DNA of 64,000 nucleotides. Origin: Straminergon stramineum (taxonomy: Eukaryota; Streptophyta; Bryopsida; Hypnales; Calliergonaceae). The notes beneath the pieces were generated by a model, which saw only the letters and a list, made by a program, of their open reading frames with translations, was not told the DNA's origin and made no database searches. Below are positions 1 to 12,604 of this stretch, in pieces. Position 1 is the first letter of the stretch; the number at the start of each line of letters is the position of its first letter. The translations under genes and the position numbers were made by a program. The DNA lies in the NCBI GenBank assembly GCA_963920665.1, contig OY987266.1:27483439-27547438 (forward strand), given 5' to 3'.

Positions 1-1215
1 TAGCACTGTGCGCAGCACTTATTGTTGTCTTGGAGCAACAATTCCTGTGGCCCTCACGTAGTAGTTGTTGCCTCCTTGCACTTACCTCCACAAACTTACC
101 TCCACAAACTTACCTTTGCAAACTTACCTCTACAAAACACTTGAATTGCACCAAACACATCGAGAGCAACCCGAGCTTGCATAAAATAGTGCAATTGCTG
201 GAACATTGAGCATAAAATTCCTGACTGGAGAGCAATTCTCATGACAAAAAAGAAATCGCACGAAGCAGCCTGGTCCAACACTTCTGCTCTACAATGGTTT
301 GGCTTGGCTAATTCCTAAAGCAATATGAAATTCTAAAGTACTAATGATACCAATTGAGAGCCATGAGAGGAATTTGACAACAATCATGAGAGAGCTTTGA
401 CATGACAACAATGAATTAACTATAAAAGGCCATATTCATTAAAATGAGAGAAAGTGGAGTCTCATTTTAATCATGAACCTAAATATAGAAAACAAAAGTG
501 TTCATTAAAGTGAGATAGTTCAATAAATTGAGACTATAATATACAAAGAGAATTAAATTTTTTTGTAAGAATTAATGATTTTTGAAAGAACATTGGTCCG
601 TTTCAAAGTACACATATTTACTTGTTGTCTCTTTGGGTAGACTAGCTTCGCTTCACGGTAGTCTAGGACTTCCAAATAAGTACAAATACATTTGAACTAG
701 GACCATTCATAATATGGAATTCATTCTAAACTCATTGTAGAACATATGGTATACGCTTAATATGTAGAGAAGTTTATAATTACTCATCATCAAATACATA
801 ATAAGTGCACCTAGCCTTAGAAATCAAACAAACCAGGACTATTAAAATACAATAAAGAAACCGCAAAATTCACCATATAGTACAACAAATAACAATTCAA
901 ATTCATTGTATTGTGCAACATCCATCATAGTCGATTATGAAAAAAAGATCAGTGCAATGAACTAAAAAATGTGCACAATAATTCTACTCTTCCTTGTACA
1001 CTATATTTTTTGTTTTTCTTTAATTTTTCTATTTTTTTCCTTCTCTAAAGAAGTAATCCAAAATATAATACATAAACTTCCAAAAGTATTGGATTTTTTT
1101 TTAAATTCCTATTTTTTCCTTTTTTCCTTTTTATCCTATTTTATGAAATTCAAAAAACTAATCTACAAACTTCTAATATATCTATATACTTCTTATGTCT
1201 ATGCACTATTTATCC
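1..1215. other. Noncoding AT-rich stretch
   Basis: No convincing gene was seen. The stretch is AT-rich with T-runs near 1010-1130, and the only open frames are short and without recognisable protein features. The minus-strand gene ending at 1216 may have its 3' untranslated region here. Confidence 0.5.
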
Positions 1216-2420
1216 TCATGCCGAAGATGCATTGTTTCTTTCAACAGACACATAGGCCTCCATTGATGCCTTGATGATAGCAATTTGTGGTTTCAGAATT
1301 TTGATCCTTGGATCTGAAGTCTCTACTCTAACACGCGGCTTCCAAGCAGTCATGATACAATCCGTATGAGTCGAGATTGTGGAGATAGCCTTATCCTCGC
1401 ACCATAAATTCCCTTGTTTTGTGTCCCATCTAGAATAAGTATCCTCATGAATGTGTTGAAAGGACGTGGGCGTCCAATATTGCAATTGAATGGAATTGAC
1501 ATGCCCTGGATTCAGATTAGGTTTCGTAAGTGCCCGAGCAAGCCAAAATGGGCATAGGTCACCATCAGCAGGACGCACTACAACAAAGTAATTAGCATAC
1601 ACATCACGGCCAGAGTAGAATGAAGGAGGTGGATGATCACGCCTACGACCTACAAAGGGTGCATCCTCCACGAACTCCTCACGCAACATGCCATTGTCTA
1701 GGTATTGGTCTTCCTCTTTGTTGGAGATGATTGAATGTGGCCAAAATCCATCCCACAATGTCTCACGCACCAAAAGTGGCTCATTCAAAGCGGTTCTCAC
1801 ACCTTCCTAATATTTCTTCACTACCTCATTCTTCCATCGGAACTCTCCAGACAAGTCTTGATTAGCCATTGCACCCTACAAAGCAATGTAGTTGTCTACA
1901 CCCTTATAAACCTCATCAAAGCAACGCATAACTTGTGGAGCCAAAGGTAAAGGACTTCCCCTTAGCACTTTCAGGCGCCCATCTGTTGTCTCTTTCTACA
2001 AGTGAATTCCACTGCCTTCTTTTGGCAACCAGTCATTGTATGTACGAATAATTTTGTACTTTATCAAAGGCCATCCGTTCGAATCCTTGTAAAATTTGAA
2101 CTGTTGAGCTTGTGAATGGCCTTATAGAGAATCATCACCTATGTGCAAGTACCCATCTACAAATCTCTTGAAATTAGGAACCTCTTCGATGAGATGAAGA
2201 ATGACTGGTTGCGTTTCGCAATCCATGAAGGACTTCATCAACCTCGGAATTGTGGGGTAGTCATTCGTCTTCAACTTTGTACTCCACGGACCAAAAAGAG
2301 CATCAATGTCCTCATGGGTGTGTCCAACAATGAGGAAATTGATGTATATCTCATGGAAGATGGCTTTGTATACAAGCAAACAATGGAAGCATATACTTTG
2401 TGGTGGAATGGTGGTAATTT
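1216..2420 (-). pseudogene. DUF7869-type transposon-associated protein, 3' part, decayed
   Basis: One minus-strand frame runs from about 2420 to a TGA at 1216, broken by four in-frame stops: TAA at 2122-2124 and TAG at 1996-1998, 1876-1878 and 1807-1809. The frame never shifts. It encodes the VGHTHEDID motif at about 2290-2340, the hallmark of DUF7869, a domain in transposon-like eukaryotic genes. After it comes a C-terminal region with a VVVRPADGDLCPFWLARAL stretch and a YWTPTS motif, as expected for the tail of this family. The half upstream of VGHTHEDID is missing, because at about 2395-2420 the sequence changes into an oppositely oriented kinase. At least three of the stops fit CAG or CAA changed to TAG or TAA. 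Family assignment rests on motif recall; a non-functional state is near certain. Confidence 0.7.
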
Positions 2421-3111
2421 CAAAGGGTTGCTTCATTTGAATGACAAGGTGGTGCCACATGTGGAATGGCATGAAATCAAGTTGGTCAAGCAACTTATAG
2501 GCCAACAACAAAAAGAAATTAGCCTCTTTCGAAGACACAAGGCGAAGTTGGCGTGGGCCCTGGTTTATGTGACAAGTCTCGTGTACAATGCAAGGGTGTT
2601 GCACAATGACTTGTCACCTATGAACATATTTTTGCATTATCCCCCCTTCTCAAACGAAGAGATCAACATTGGGATTTGTGATTGGGGAATTGCAAGTTGT
2701 ATTCAAGAAGGAGCTCCCTTGCATTTTGGATATGAAAAACAGGAAAAACTTGATGCTGAGAGGATGGGCCATTGGTGGGCAACTCCAGAGTTGTTCTATT
2801 TGTTTGGACCAGAGGGTTCAAATACGAGTCTAGATGTGATGAAAGCGACCTACAAATATTTGGTGAAATCTGACTCTTATTCAATTGGAAAGTTGACCCA
2901 ACGCATGAACATAGAACACATGGTTGAATATGACAAGGACTTATTTAGAAATCATGAGTCATCAAGGTACTTTGCCATGAAGTTACATGAACTAGGTGAT
3001 CCTGATGTTAATAGAAGACCAACATGTGCGCAAGTGGTGGACCTCCTCATGGGTAAACCATGGTTCATGAAACCTCCCGAATTTGTCTTTCGGGACTCTG
3101 TCCTCTCATAG
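2400..3111 (+). pseudogene. Protein kinase-like C-lobe, 5'-truncated
   Basis: The plus-strand open frame starts at 2143, but its first ~85 codons are antisense to the DUF7869 gene, and kinase-like sequence starts only near 2400. Visible elements are a helix-E region (KLAWALVYVTSLVYNARVL), the catalytic loop HNDLSPMN with Asp and Asn kept (about 2602), a DWG in place of DFG (ICDWGIA), a TPE in the APE position (WWATPELF), and a terminal RRPT motif typical of the last kinase helix. The N-lobe, with glycine loop and VAIK lysine, is absent. It ends at a TAG followed within a few codons by TAA and TAG. It is probably a truncated or captured kinase fragment. Transcription from the junction cannot be excluded. 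Confidence 0.65.
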
Positions 3112-4280
3112 GATCTAATGTAATAGTTTTCTAGTAGGAATAGTAATGTTGGCCACCTTTTGTGCATCCCATTTTGGAAAAGCAATGCAAGTGTATAAAC
3201 TATTTTTAATGTGAAGTGCATGTTTGGACCCAAAATATTGAGTATTGTACATACACATCACCTACTTGCATGCATTTGGGTTTGAATATGAATTCTTTGC
3301 ATGGTTCATTGTAGCTTGAGCATCAAATGAATGGGATTGATATGATTCATAAGTAAGATATAAATCAGCTATGGAGAACTCTAGTCCTTATTCAATCGAT
3401 ATACCTAAATTAGATTGAGATAATCTGTTGACTATGTTTTCACCGAAAATATCCAAACACTATTGTTTGTACTTTGTAGTGTGAGTACTAATTTTTTTGA
3501 AAAAGGGTTAAGGACACCCTAAACCCTAGGATTTGGCAATATACAAACTTGAGAAGATGGTTTTAAAATGTTAAGAATTAAATGTTAGGAATTTTCACCA
3601 TAAAGATTGGAAAATATTATTCTTGGACTTGACCAAAGTCATTGTTCTAGCCATGCCAAAAAGAATGCACTTGGACTTCAAATCATGACATATATTTTAA
3701 TTTATTTTGGAAACGGTGTTGCTTCTTTAGACTCATTCATCAAGATGAATTGGCTACATACTTATGAAAATATAGATAATTTGGAATTGTACAACATGTA
3801 GGAAAAAATAGTAGGTACTAAGAAGTACATAATGACTTAAAAAAAAGAATTCTAAAAAATGTACTTGTGGAATTGGAAAATGTCAATCCCAATGGCTATT
3901 TTGGTGAGATACAAAATGGACATCCCATGATTTAATTATTTTCTAAGAAGATAGAAAATTGAGAAAATCCATATTTGTCTGCAAACTAAAAGTCCACATA
4001 ACTTTGATTTTATGAATGAATATGGAATACTTAAGAGCTTTCTACACTAAATAGTGAAATTAGGTTGCCTACACTATATAAATACTTAATATTCGATTAC
4101 AAGAATGCACTACTTTTGAATTAAGTGTTGTTGTAATTGGAACTCATGAACCTTCATGTGTACAAATGGAAATATATATGTAGAAATTTTTGTTCACTTT
4201 GATGGCTTCTAAAGTATCTTTTAGGGGTAAGTCAATCTAATTGTTAAGGCAATCTAATTTCACTATTTAGTGAAGGTATG
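3112..4280. other. Noncoding stretch
   Basis: No gene seen. AT-rich sequence with short open frames lacking domain features (for example 3607-3801). Confidence 0.45.
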
Positions 4281-4284
4281 TGTC

Positions 4285-4560
4285 GTTGCGGTCAGGGGTT
4301 TGGAACCCATGGTCACCTTAGACGTGCATGTGCCACCCAGTCGGGGTTTCCCTCACCCGCGGTCGCCCCTAGTCGCGATTGCCCTTACCTGTGGTTGCCC
4401 TAGACTCGTAGTCACCATCACTTGTGGTCGTTGGCGGTAGTCCTGGACCCACAGTCGCCTTCCCAACCTGCAAGCGCCCCCCCCCCCTTGTGGACCCGCA
4501 CACACCCTATCCAGAGTCGCACTCGCCCTGAGGCGATTGCGGGTACAAAATCAGACCCTA
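4285..4560. repeat. GC-rich minisatellite-like block
   Basis: Degenerate short repeats built around GGTCGCCC and CAGTCGCC words, including a C-run at about 4479-4488. The block is far more GC-rich than its surroundings. The same words recur at 10.3-10.7 kb and, on the opposite strand, at 58.8-59.4 kb. Confidence 0.6.
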
Positions 4561-4878
4561 AACCCGTAGTCTCCCGTCTTTCCCTTTTGCGCCTTGTCTT
4601 TTATCCACCTTGAAGTGGCTAATTGCAGGCTCGAGAGGGGAGGTAGGTGTTGTGAGGAGGATATTCTATCTCTCCTCATGTCACTTTCATCTGTGTACCA
4701 TTGATTGTAAATCACGCCGAATTGTTTGAAACTTGATTGTGATTGTAAATGTTTATGTTTATGTATTTATAAATGTGAATTACTACGAGGTAATAGATTT
4801 AAGTTTGTATGGTAAGGTTTTAGGCTTGTTGTATTTGGCATAGTATCTGAGTACAATTGATCATATAGATTGAGCACT

Positions 4879-6343
4879 ATGGAGAATGAGCCCCCACCAT
4901 TGACGCCTGCCACAATCAATCGCCTTACATGACAAGAGATGAAGCTCATCTGTGACAAGGGTCGGAAAAGGTGCGATAAAATTCACAAAAAGCGTGTGGC
5001 CATTTTGATCCATCCAAAGATTAAGGCATTTAAAGGTTGGAGAAATGAACTTGAGCCTTGGAGTTACCAAACGGTTTGCAAATACGTGGATTGGTGCCAC
5101 ATCAACAAGTTATTTCCCTTGTGTCGGCACAAAGACCATCTGAAGCAAAACAAAGTAAATCTTGCATACTCCAAGGACGAGGGGTTCATACTTAGATGTT
5201 GTGAGGTGTGGAAGCACTTGTATTTGGAGGACTTAACTTACCAAAATGACAATTTCTGTTTCTTTCTTGTGAGAATGGTGTATATTGAATATGTGTTCAA
5301 GAAGGAGGTGGATTGGTCAACATTGAAGGAGGTCCCTATTGCGATCATTCCCGAGACTGCAAAAAATTTAAAAACCAAATGAACCTATAGATGTAAATAA
5401 GATGTTATCCAAGGTGAAGCATGGGAAGTCATTTGTTCGTGATGAAAGTGTGGTTTGGTTAGAGACTTCTAGCTCTTATCAACACATCCATGAATATGAT
5501 GGATATTCTTTCCATAGTGATGACGAGGAGGTTGCCATAGAAGAATCTAGGCTGGCTATGGATGTGGGAGTCCACCAAATTGCACAATCAGCCCAAGAGC
5601 CCATCATAGTACAAGACATGGATGAAGAAGGCATGGATGATAGGGTGGCTAGGAAAGTGGACCTTGTTTTGCGAGAAAGTGACGGGAAAGGCGGAGGAAG
5701 TGATTTAGAACATAAAGAGGCAATGTTGCTTGCCAAAATAGAAAGTGCAAAATTAGCATTGGGTGCAAAGAACGAGCAATTGAAAAATTTGAAGGAGCAA
5801 GAAGTGAATCCCACTTTCGTAGAGGTGTTGAAGCAACAGTTGAAGGCCATAACGAACATCATCGAAGAGAATGACAAGGGCTTTCATTCCTTCAAAAGAA
5901 ATTGTGATTTTTATTTGAAGGAAATGAAGAGTCGGAAGGTGCATAAAATGGACCATTATTTGATATGGGAATCAAAACTCGAAACCCTTATCTACAAACG
6001 TCAACAAGTACAGAATGAAAGGCAAAGCCTAGAACTTCAAATAATGGAGAAGAAGAAAGAATATTACAAGGCTGCCGTCCAGCACGTTCCAAAAGTAGAG
6101 CTTTTGGCTTCTTCCTTGACATATGGTAGTGTTGCTGGAGAATTAGCAACGCTTGAGAAGTTGGTGAAGTTCCATGAGCAAAGATTACCATTGATGGTAT
6201 CGGAGTTGAAAACTCTGAAGGCGGAAAATCATTTTTATTCAGATTGGTATAAGTGGAATAGAGCTAGTATAGGGAAGTCTAATGCACAATTATAGCAAAT
6301 GGGTCTAGAGCCCATTTTGAAGGACTACCTCAACACAAAATAA
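4879..6343 (+). pseudogene. Novel N-terminal domain plus coiled-coil protein, decayed
   Basis: The best start is the ATG at 4879. An in-frame TGA (4930-4932) follows, then an open stretch to 5382. A one-base frame change in the A-rich run near 5355-5375 links it to a second open stretch at 5402-6295. That ends in TAG, and 15 further open codons lead to TAA at 6341. The N-terminal part (FKGWRNELEPWSYQTV, KKEVDWSTLKE) matches a segment of the minus-strand gene at 7588-10080, so the two are paralogues. The second part is charged and heptad-like, with an acidic patch (HSDDEEVAIEE), consistent with a long coiled coil. No RING finger is present here. No known family was recognised. The TGA and the frameshift suggest a pseudogene, although the frameshift could be a small unrecognised intron. 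Confidence 0.6.
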
Positions 6344-7587
6344 AATACCTAGGAACACAATGAGGAAAAATACTTTCACCACGATTATTTTGTATGTTGC
6401 CTATCGTATTTTTATAAAGAAATGCAATGTTTTGAGATAAAACAATGTATATGGTGTCTTGAAGTAATGTGTGTACTAGAATAGTTAAATTGGTGTGGGT
6501 ACACTAGTGGCGTGCATGGAAGGGAGAAAATGCCACACCATTTTTGGATCTTACAACTTTTCTATATGGATGAATATGTCTTTCTCATGTTTTGGGAGAA
6601 GGTGATGGTATGATGAATGGAATGGGATTCTTGCACATAATTACAATCGAATAGGAACATGGGATTGATGGGAAGTTCTTGATTCTTGACTATAAAAGTC
6701 GACATAGTATTTTGTCAGAATGTCCTTGTGAAATCTACAGTACAACTTGTATTTATGATTTTCATATGAATAGTAGAGAACTAAAAACTGATTGTGTCCA
6801 AAATACCATATTAATCGAGGAAATTTATTGGGCTTATTTGTCTTGGGTGATTTGCTTCATTGATCCTCCTTGTATATAGGACTTTTTAGAATTCTAGCTT
6901 TAGCATAATTTGAAGAAAATTACAATGGATATTGAGGAATTAGGTAGGTTTTATATGTAAGTTGGCCTACTCATGTTTTTTATGAATTAAAATTTTGACC
7001 CCCAAGGACAGGGTGAACCATTTGAAGGTATGGTAATGTGAAGTCAACAAGTCAACATCCACGAAAAGGGGCATGTTGTATTTGAACGCCTTTTATTCCT
7101 TCTTTGGCCAAGTATCTTGAAAGCTTAGAAGAAAAGCTTCCTATAATTAGAACCTCATGATTTTAAAGAATAAGAAAGGAAATATCGAATTGGACAATGA
7201 TGCTCCACTCTAGTGAGTAGTGACCTAGTTTTCTTCTCAATGCAAGTGAAATTAATTTGGAAAGTTAAACTTTAGGAGCTTTGTTGATTTGATTCATACA
7301 AACTATTTTTGGAAGAACTAGAAAAGATCATTCTCGATATGATTTCAGAAATTGGTACTTTGGTAGAGAGGAAAAAAAGGTAGTATTAAATAAAAATCAA
7401 TGCCATATGGAATTGCCATACATAGGTATGCTAGGAAGTCGTAGAAGTGGAATGAAAGAAGCAAACCCTAAACCACTCCATCATTCTTGCCAAAACAACT
7501 AGAAACATAGTGTAACTAAAATCTAACCCTTACTTGTCATCTATTATGATGGGAAGTAAGGCTAAATTGCATGATTGCTACGAATGT
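6344..7587. other. Noncoding stretch between two convergent paralogues
   Basis: No gene seen. Presumed 3' flanks of the two convergent paralogous genes on either side. Confidence 0.4.
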
Positions 7588-10080
7588 CTAGTCAATTACA
7601 TTTGGGTTGTTTATAGAGCCACTTCCTTCACCTTGTTCATAGGTCGATGCTTCCCCAACCCCAAGCTTTCGCTTTGCATGGGTCCGTGAAGTTGGTTCGT
7701 CTACCTTCAAAATTGATTGCAACACGTTGGAGTCCTGTAGAGCTTGGAGGGTCCTTGTTGTTTGCGGAGAATGTACTTCCAACAAGTAGTCAAATGCTTG
7801 ACTTTGGTAATATGGTCTGTACATAGAGTCGAGGTAAGCCATACTAATCAAGTCTTCTAGGGAGGCACTATCATCTTGATTAGCCACCCTTTGTCCTTCT
7901 AAATTCCAACGGCGTTGTTGCCGAAGAGGACCCCACTTGAAGGTTGAGGTCTTGTCCCAATATCCACCAAGGCATTGAAAGAAGAATGCCTTCCTCCCTT
8001 CGTTTTGTGGCCCCTTTCCCATGAGCCTCGGTGCAACTTTGGCAATTTTGTTTGGGTTTGTTTCCCAATTCAATTGTGAGCTAACAGGTCCTTTTTCTTG
8101 ATCATGTTGTCATTCTCACCAACTCCAAACCAAATCTCGGCTCCATAAGGTTGTGTCAGCTATAGTATCACGTGTGTGTTCCCAAGAAGGAGGCATGTAG
8201 GTCATCAAGTTGAACATGGTATACAAGTGATCGTGGAATGGTGCTGAACAAATCACGCAACGTCGTCTAATCAAGCATTGTATGATGAGACATTGGGGGT
8301 GGTATACATGTGCACAAGATCCTAATGCCCAACCCGCTTCGGGGCCAAATTGTTCAAGACATATGGGACATTTGGTATGGTCCAAAACAAAAGGTGCAGG
8401 CTTGGACCACAGGAGCATTCGTTTCTTCTCTTCTATGTGGCTAGACATTTGGTTTTGGTGGTCCCAACCATTTTTGCTCCAATCTATGACCTTCTTTTTT
8501 GGCAATTCCACCATGCACATGTTATTGGGAAACATGTCCTCCAACAATGCCCGTGACGTCAATCCATTCTCACGTTTAGGAGCATTTGTAACGAAGTTTC
8601 TAGAAACTTTCTCTAGCTCCTTCGCAACTTGTTGGGATCTATCCACGGAGAGAATGCAGGCAACCTTCCAATGGTAGTATCTGGCAGTCAACTCAGCCAA
8701 CTTTCTTCAAAGCATCTTATTTTCTTCTTGAAGTCCATGGTCTTTCTCCAATTGAATAATTGATGGAACCATAGGAAACGAAAGAGAGTCTTGGGTTCCA
8801 TTGAGTTTAATTGTGTCATTGGTAGTATATCTTGTGACAATAGTAGGAAGTGTATTCGGAATGATGGGGGAGCGTCTAGTGCGCTTGGCAAGAGGAGAAC
8901 ACTAAAGGATATGGTTGGTAAGGTCCCCCATAACCTTGTCCACATTTTGGAGGTTCTGCTCAACAAAGGCATCATTCATATCCAACAAAGTGAAAGTGTC
9001 ATGGTCTTCCTCATGGAGGCGTTGCAGTTCTGTAGTTTGTTGAGAGATGAGTGTACTTTTGTATTCACACTTACATTGCAATTTCCTCATTTCATTCTGT
9101 AGTGAAGAAATTTCAACATCTTTGGTCTTGAGGAGGTCCAGAGCTTTTGCTAAAGTCATAATGTCATGGCTCAAGTCCATTGTTGATGGAGAAATGGGAA
9201 CACAGTCAGTTTTTTGCATAGCCGTGTCCTCATCGGGCCCAAAGTCGAAGATGTCCTTTGTGCGTTGTGTTGGCAATGATGGGTTAGGAACTATAGTTGG
9301 AATTGATGCGAGTCCCACTCGTGTTGTTGAACATCGTACTCTAGATGGTTGCCTTGGTCGTTGTCCCGTGGATGTCGCAGGTCCTTCTACAATTTCATTT
9401 TGAACCTCATTGGGGCAAACAGATTGCTCCACAATTCATATTACCCTATGGATGCGCATACCATCAAAGTCATCATCTTCTTCAGACTCCTCAGTGTCAA
9501 CCTCAATGGCAGGGATTTGCGTTTTGTATGCACTTCGAATAGGACCAAGTACCCCCTCGAGAAAGGCTAGAACTCCTCTTGGGATGAAACCACTCTCTAG
9601 ACGAGTGACATACGTACTTCCCTTAATTGTGCTCCAATCAACCTCTTTGTTTAGAACGACCTCAGCATATGCTCCTTTAGCAAGGAAGAGGGGGACCTCG
9701 TTCCTATCTACAAAGGCAGTTTTGTAGAGGACTTGCCACAATTCAATGCATCTTTGAAGGAATGTTGGATTCTCACAGTACTTCAAGTTTGCCTTATTGG
9801 TGTGCTGATTATAATGATGACGCCATACAGGAAAGAACTTGCCAATGTGGCACCACTCAATGTAGTCTTTGTAGGTTTGTATTGTCCAAGACTCTAGTTC
9901 TTCATTCCAACCCTTAAAAGCAAGGTGGGTTTCACTATTGAGCACATGCAATCGCTTCCAATGAATAGTGCCCCTACACTTGCGATGTTTGTCTTTGGCA
10001 GCCTTCCGTAATGCTCCGGCGATATGTGCAGCAGCAGAGATAGGCAATGCCCTAGCATTGTTAACTCTAGTGGCTATCAA
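7588..10080 (-). pseudogene. Coiled-coil RING-H2 protein with novel N-terminal domain, decayed
   Basis: A single minus-strand frame of about 830 codons runs from about 10080 to the TAG at 7588. It is interrupted by in-frame stops at 9436 (TGA), 8902 (TAG), 8707 (TGA), 8116 (TGA) and 8110 (TGA), with no frameshift. Segments in order: the N-terminal domain shared with the gene at 4879-6343 (FKGWNEELESWTIQTYKDY, NKEVDWSTIKG); an acidic linker; a coiled coil (8902-9432); a RING-H2 finger at about 8370-8215 with CPIC, CAHVYHPQC and CVIC zinc ligands; and a polar tail. A RING-H2 finger normally marks an E3 ubiquitin ligase. The stops fit CGA to TGA and CAG to TAG. No clear ATG was found, so the 5' end may be missing. 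An active version elsewhere in the genome is likely. Confidence 0.65.
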
Positions 10081-10289
10081 TGATTGTTGTGTCTAAGGCT
10101 CAAAAAACTCATTTGGGAGTTTAGGACTTTAGGTGGTCCACAACTACTAAGGTAAGAAGACTAGATGAATGTAATAAATAGTAAATAGTCAAGGTTCACG
10201 CATGTAGCCACTAAAGGATACAAGACAAGAAGCCTCAATGAAAGGTGTCCAAAAGGTCTTGGGCGAGTGGATATATAGGTGGGGCGAGC

Positions 10290-10930
10290 GTGGGTGAGAG
10301 TTGGTCATGGGACGTGTGCGGGTAGGCGACCACGGGTTGAACCCGCGGTCTCCAAGGGGTGCGCATGGATCTCAAGGAGCGACCACGGGTCTAGTAGGGC
10401 ACATTCGGGTCTAAGGAGGCGACTGCGGGTCCAAGGGCACGTGCGGGTCCTGGATGAGGCGACTGCGGGTCTAAGGGCACATGCGGGTCTTTTGGAGGGT
10501 GACTGCAGGTCTTTGGAGGCGCGTGCGGATTCCTTGGGAGGCAACTGCAGGTCTTTGGGGGCGATTGCGGGTATTTGTGGGGCGTTACTTCTCTTCGGGT
10601 TCTTACTTTGTATCTTTGCTTCGCAGCTTGCCACGTACTCCCCACCCGCGGTTGCCCACCAACCTGAACTTGAAGTCGCCCTACTCGTGGTTGTCCACAC
10701 CCATGGTTGCCTACACCGAGGTCGCCCACATTCGCATGCGCCCCTTTAGGATGCCACATGGAAGACACTTGTCTGCCACATGGCATCCAGGTGGCCTCAC
10801 AAGTAGGGTGAAATTTTTTTTAAAAGTCAAAGCTAAGTTTGACTCTATTAGACAAGCAAGAGGGTCAACTTGACGTGTTGGACGTCGTGATCGTCGTGTT
10901 GTCGAACTATCTGCCGGAACAACCTTGGAA
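10290..10930 (+). repeat. Dispersed repeat with GC-rich minisatellite, copy R1
   Basis: Imperfect tandem units containing GGCGACTGCGGGTC (about 10340-10600) are followed by a non-tandem part (10720-10930) carrying GCCACATGG and TGACTCTATTAGACAAGCA-like words and ending in TGTCGAACTATCTGCCGGAA. The entire unit reappears inverted at 58.64-59.42 kb, so this is an interspersed element rather than only a local expansion. Confidence 0.65.
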
Positions 10931-12600
10931 GGGAAGGTTGTCCAAGGCCAAAAAGGGGAAAGGTAGTCCAACAATTAAGGTGGGAGGAGAAGAAGGGGCC
11001 AATACAACACATCCAAGTGCACTACGTAAACCGTCAGGGCGGGGAATCTAACTCCTCGTATCCCCTAAACCATCACTAAGACACCAAGCAGATGGACAAA
11101 AGAATGAGACAATGACTAGAAGGAGGACAATTTGAAGGTTAGGAGTGGAAGTAGATAAGATAGGAGGAAAATCCTCGAGGCTTACTTAAGCCTTGAGATT
11201 AGAATTAGGTGATCACCCCAAGATTAAGTGTGATACATAAGTGGAGGATGTAGGACATAAGAAGTAACTCAACTTTGGAGGATGGTATGACACGTCCTTG
11301 AGATTGGCTTGGTAGGTAGGAGTGAGGGGTAGTTGGGCCACCTTGGAGTGTAGAAGGAAAAAAAAGGAAGAAGGAAGAAAGAAATAGGATAAAATTGACC
11401 ATTACCCTCTTGTACCCAGAAAGTTTATGATTAGGGTGGTTGTTGTCTCACAGCACGGGAGTTCATGGTGAAGGAGGTAGAGCTTCTAGCAAGCATAATC
11501 AACGACTCAAGTTCTATGGTATGAATTAACCCTTTCTAGCCTTTCACTAGGTCTCTAATTAGAAGCTAGTAGCTTGGGCCGAGGCCTACCCCTAGGTCAG
11601 ACCCTTAGGACTGTAGGTCAGGTCAATTCCAGGGCATAAGCTCAAAGAAGGAGGCCATGGCTTTCCAAAACCGTAAGGCATGCCCAAATCGGGTGGAAAT
11701 TGAGAAAGTTATCACAAAATGAAGGTTAGGGTCAAATTGGATGAAGAATAGCTAAACTCTGAATTTGATAGAGAATTAAGTAGGTCAGGAGGAGGCTCCC
11801 AATTAGGATCCACGCCCGGAAAGAAAAGCTAATTCCGAATCATAGGTTAGGAGAAATTAGCGGATGAAGTTTAGGTAAGGCTTGGATGAAAACTTTGTAG
11901 GAATCCCCGATCAGGGACCAACTCCAGATCTAGATAAGAGAAATTCTTTTGACCCATCCCTAAAAATTTCGGATCTTTCTGAATTGGGGAGTTAGGTGCA
12001 ATCGATGGATGAAGTTTGCGGAACCGAGAAGCGGTCAAACTTCATCCACCCATAACTTTGGCTAGGAAGGTTGGATAGGGTCGAGTTTTATGTTTTTAGA
12101 AATGGCACAAGATGAACTAGAGTTTTCTTATGTTAGTTCTGCCTTGTAATATGTTCAATCCAGATCATACAGCCATCCTTTCGGTCGGCTAAAACATTGG
12201 AGGTAAATTAAGCGAATCTTGCAAATTTGGGGTCACTTAGGCACTTAGTAAAAAGATCCATTGCTTGGAAGGCACAGTGGACCATGCTTAGACACCTAAA
12301 GGTAGGAGTCACTTAGCCAAAACCCAGAATTTGGTTGTGTTCACGAATTACCAAGGGTGGGTAATTTGGCACTCACAAAGGGCTAGCTGTATTAATGGGT
12401 TCCCCCTCTCCATGGGAAAGAAGAATCCCATGACCAAGTTCAATGAATTTGACTTCCCCCCCCCCCCCCACACACACACTATGGTTGAGGAGTGGGATGT
12501 TTGCGCCCTTGCATCCGCGCCTTGACGAGAAGTCCACGCCCTGATGTACGCGCCTTGCATTAACGTCCCCGCCTTGACTTCCACGTCCACAACTTGATTC
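10931..12600. other. Noncoding stretch
   Basis: No gene seen. Contains a G/A-rich tract (11340-11390), a small inverted pair around TGGATGAAGTTTGCGG / AACTTCATCCACCC at about 12005-12052, and a C14 run followed by (CA)n at about 12458-12480. Confidence 0.4.
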
Positions 12601-12604
12601 TAGC

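Noticed and set aside
2143..2400. N-lobe of the kinase encoded by the start of the 322-codon plus frame
   Set aside because: No glycine loop or VAIK lysine, and the opposite strand carries the clear VGHTHEDID block.
10279..10873. Overlapping ORFs of 130-156 codons on both strands
   Set aside because: All derive from GC-rich minisatellite units that lack stop codons in most frames.
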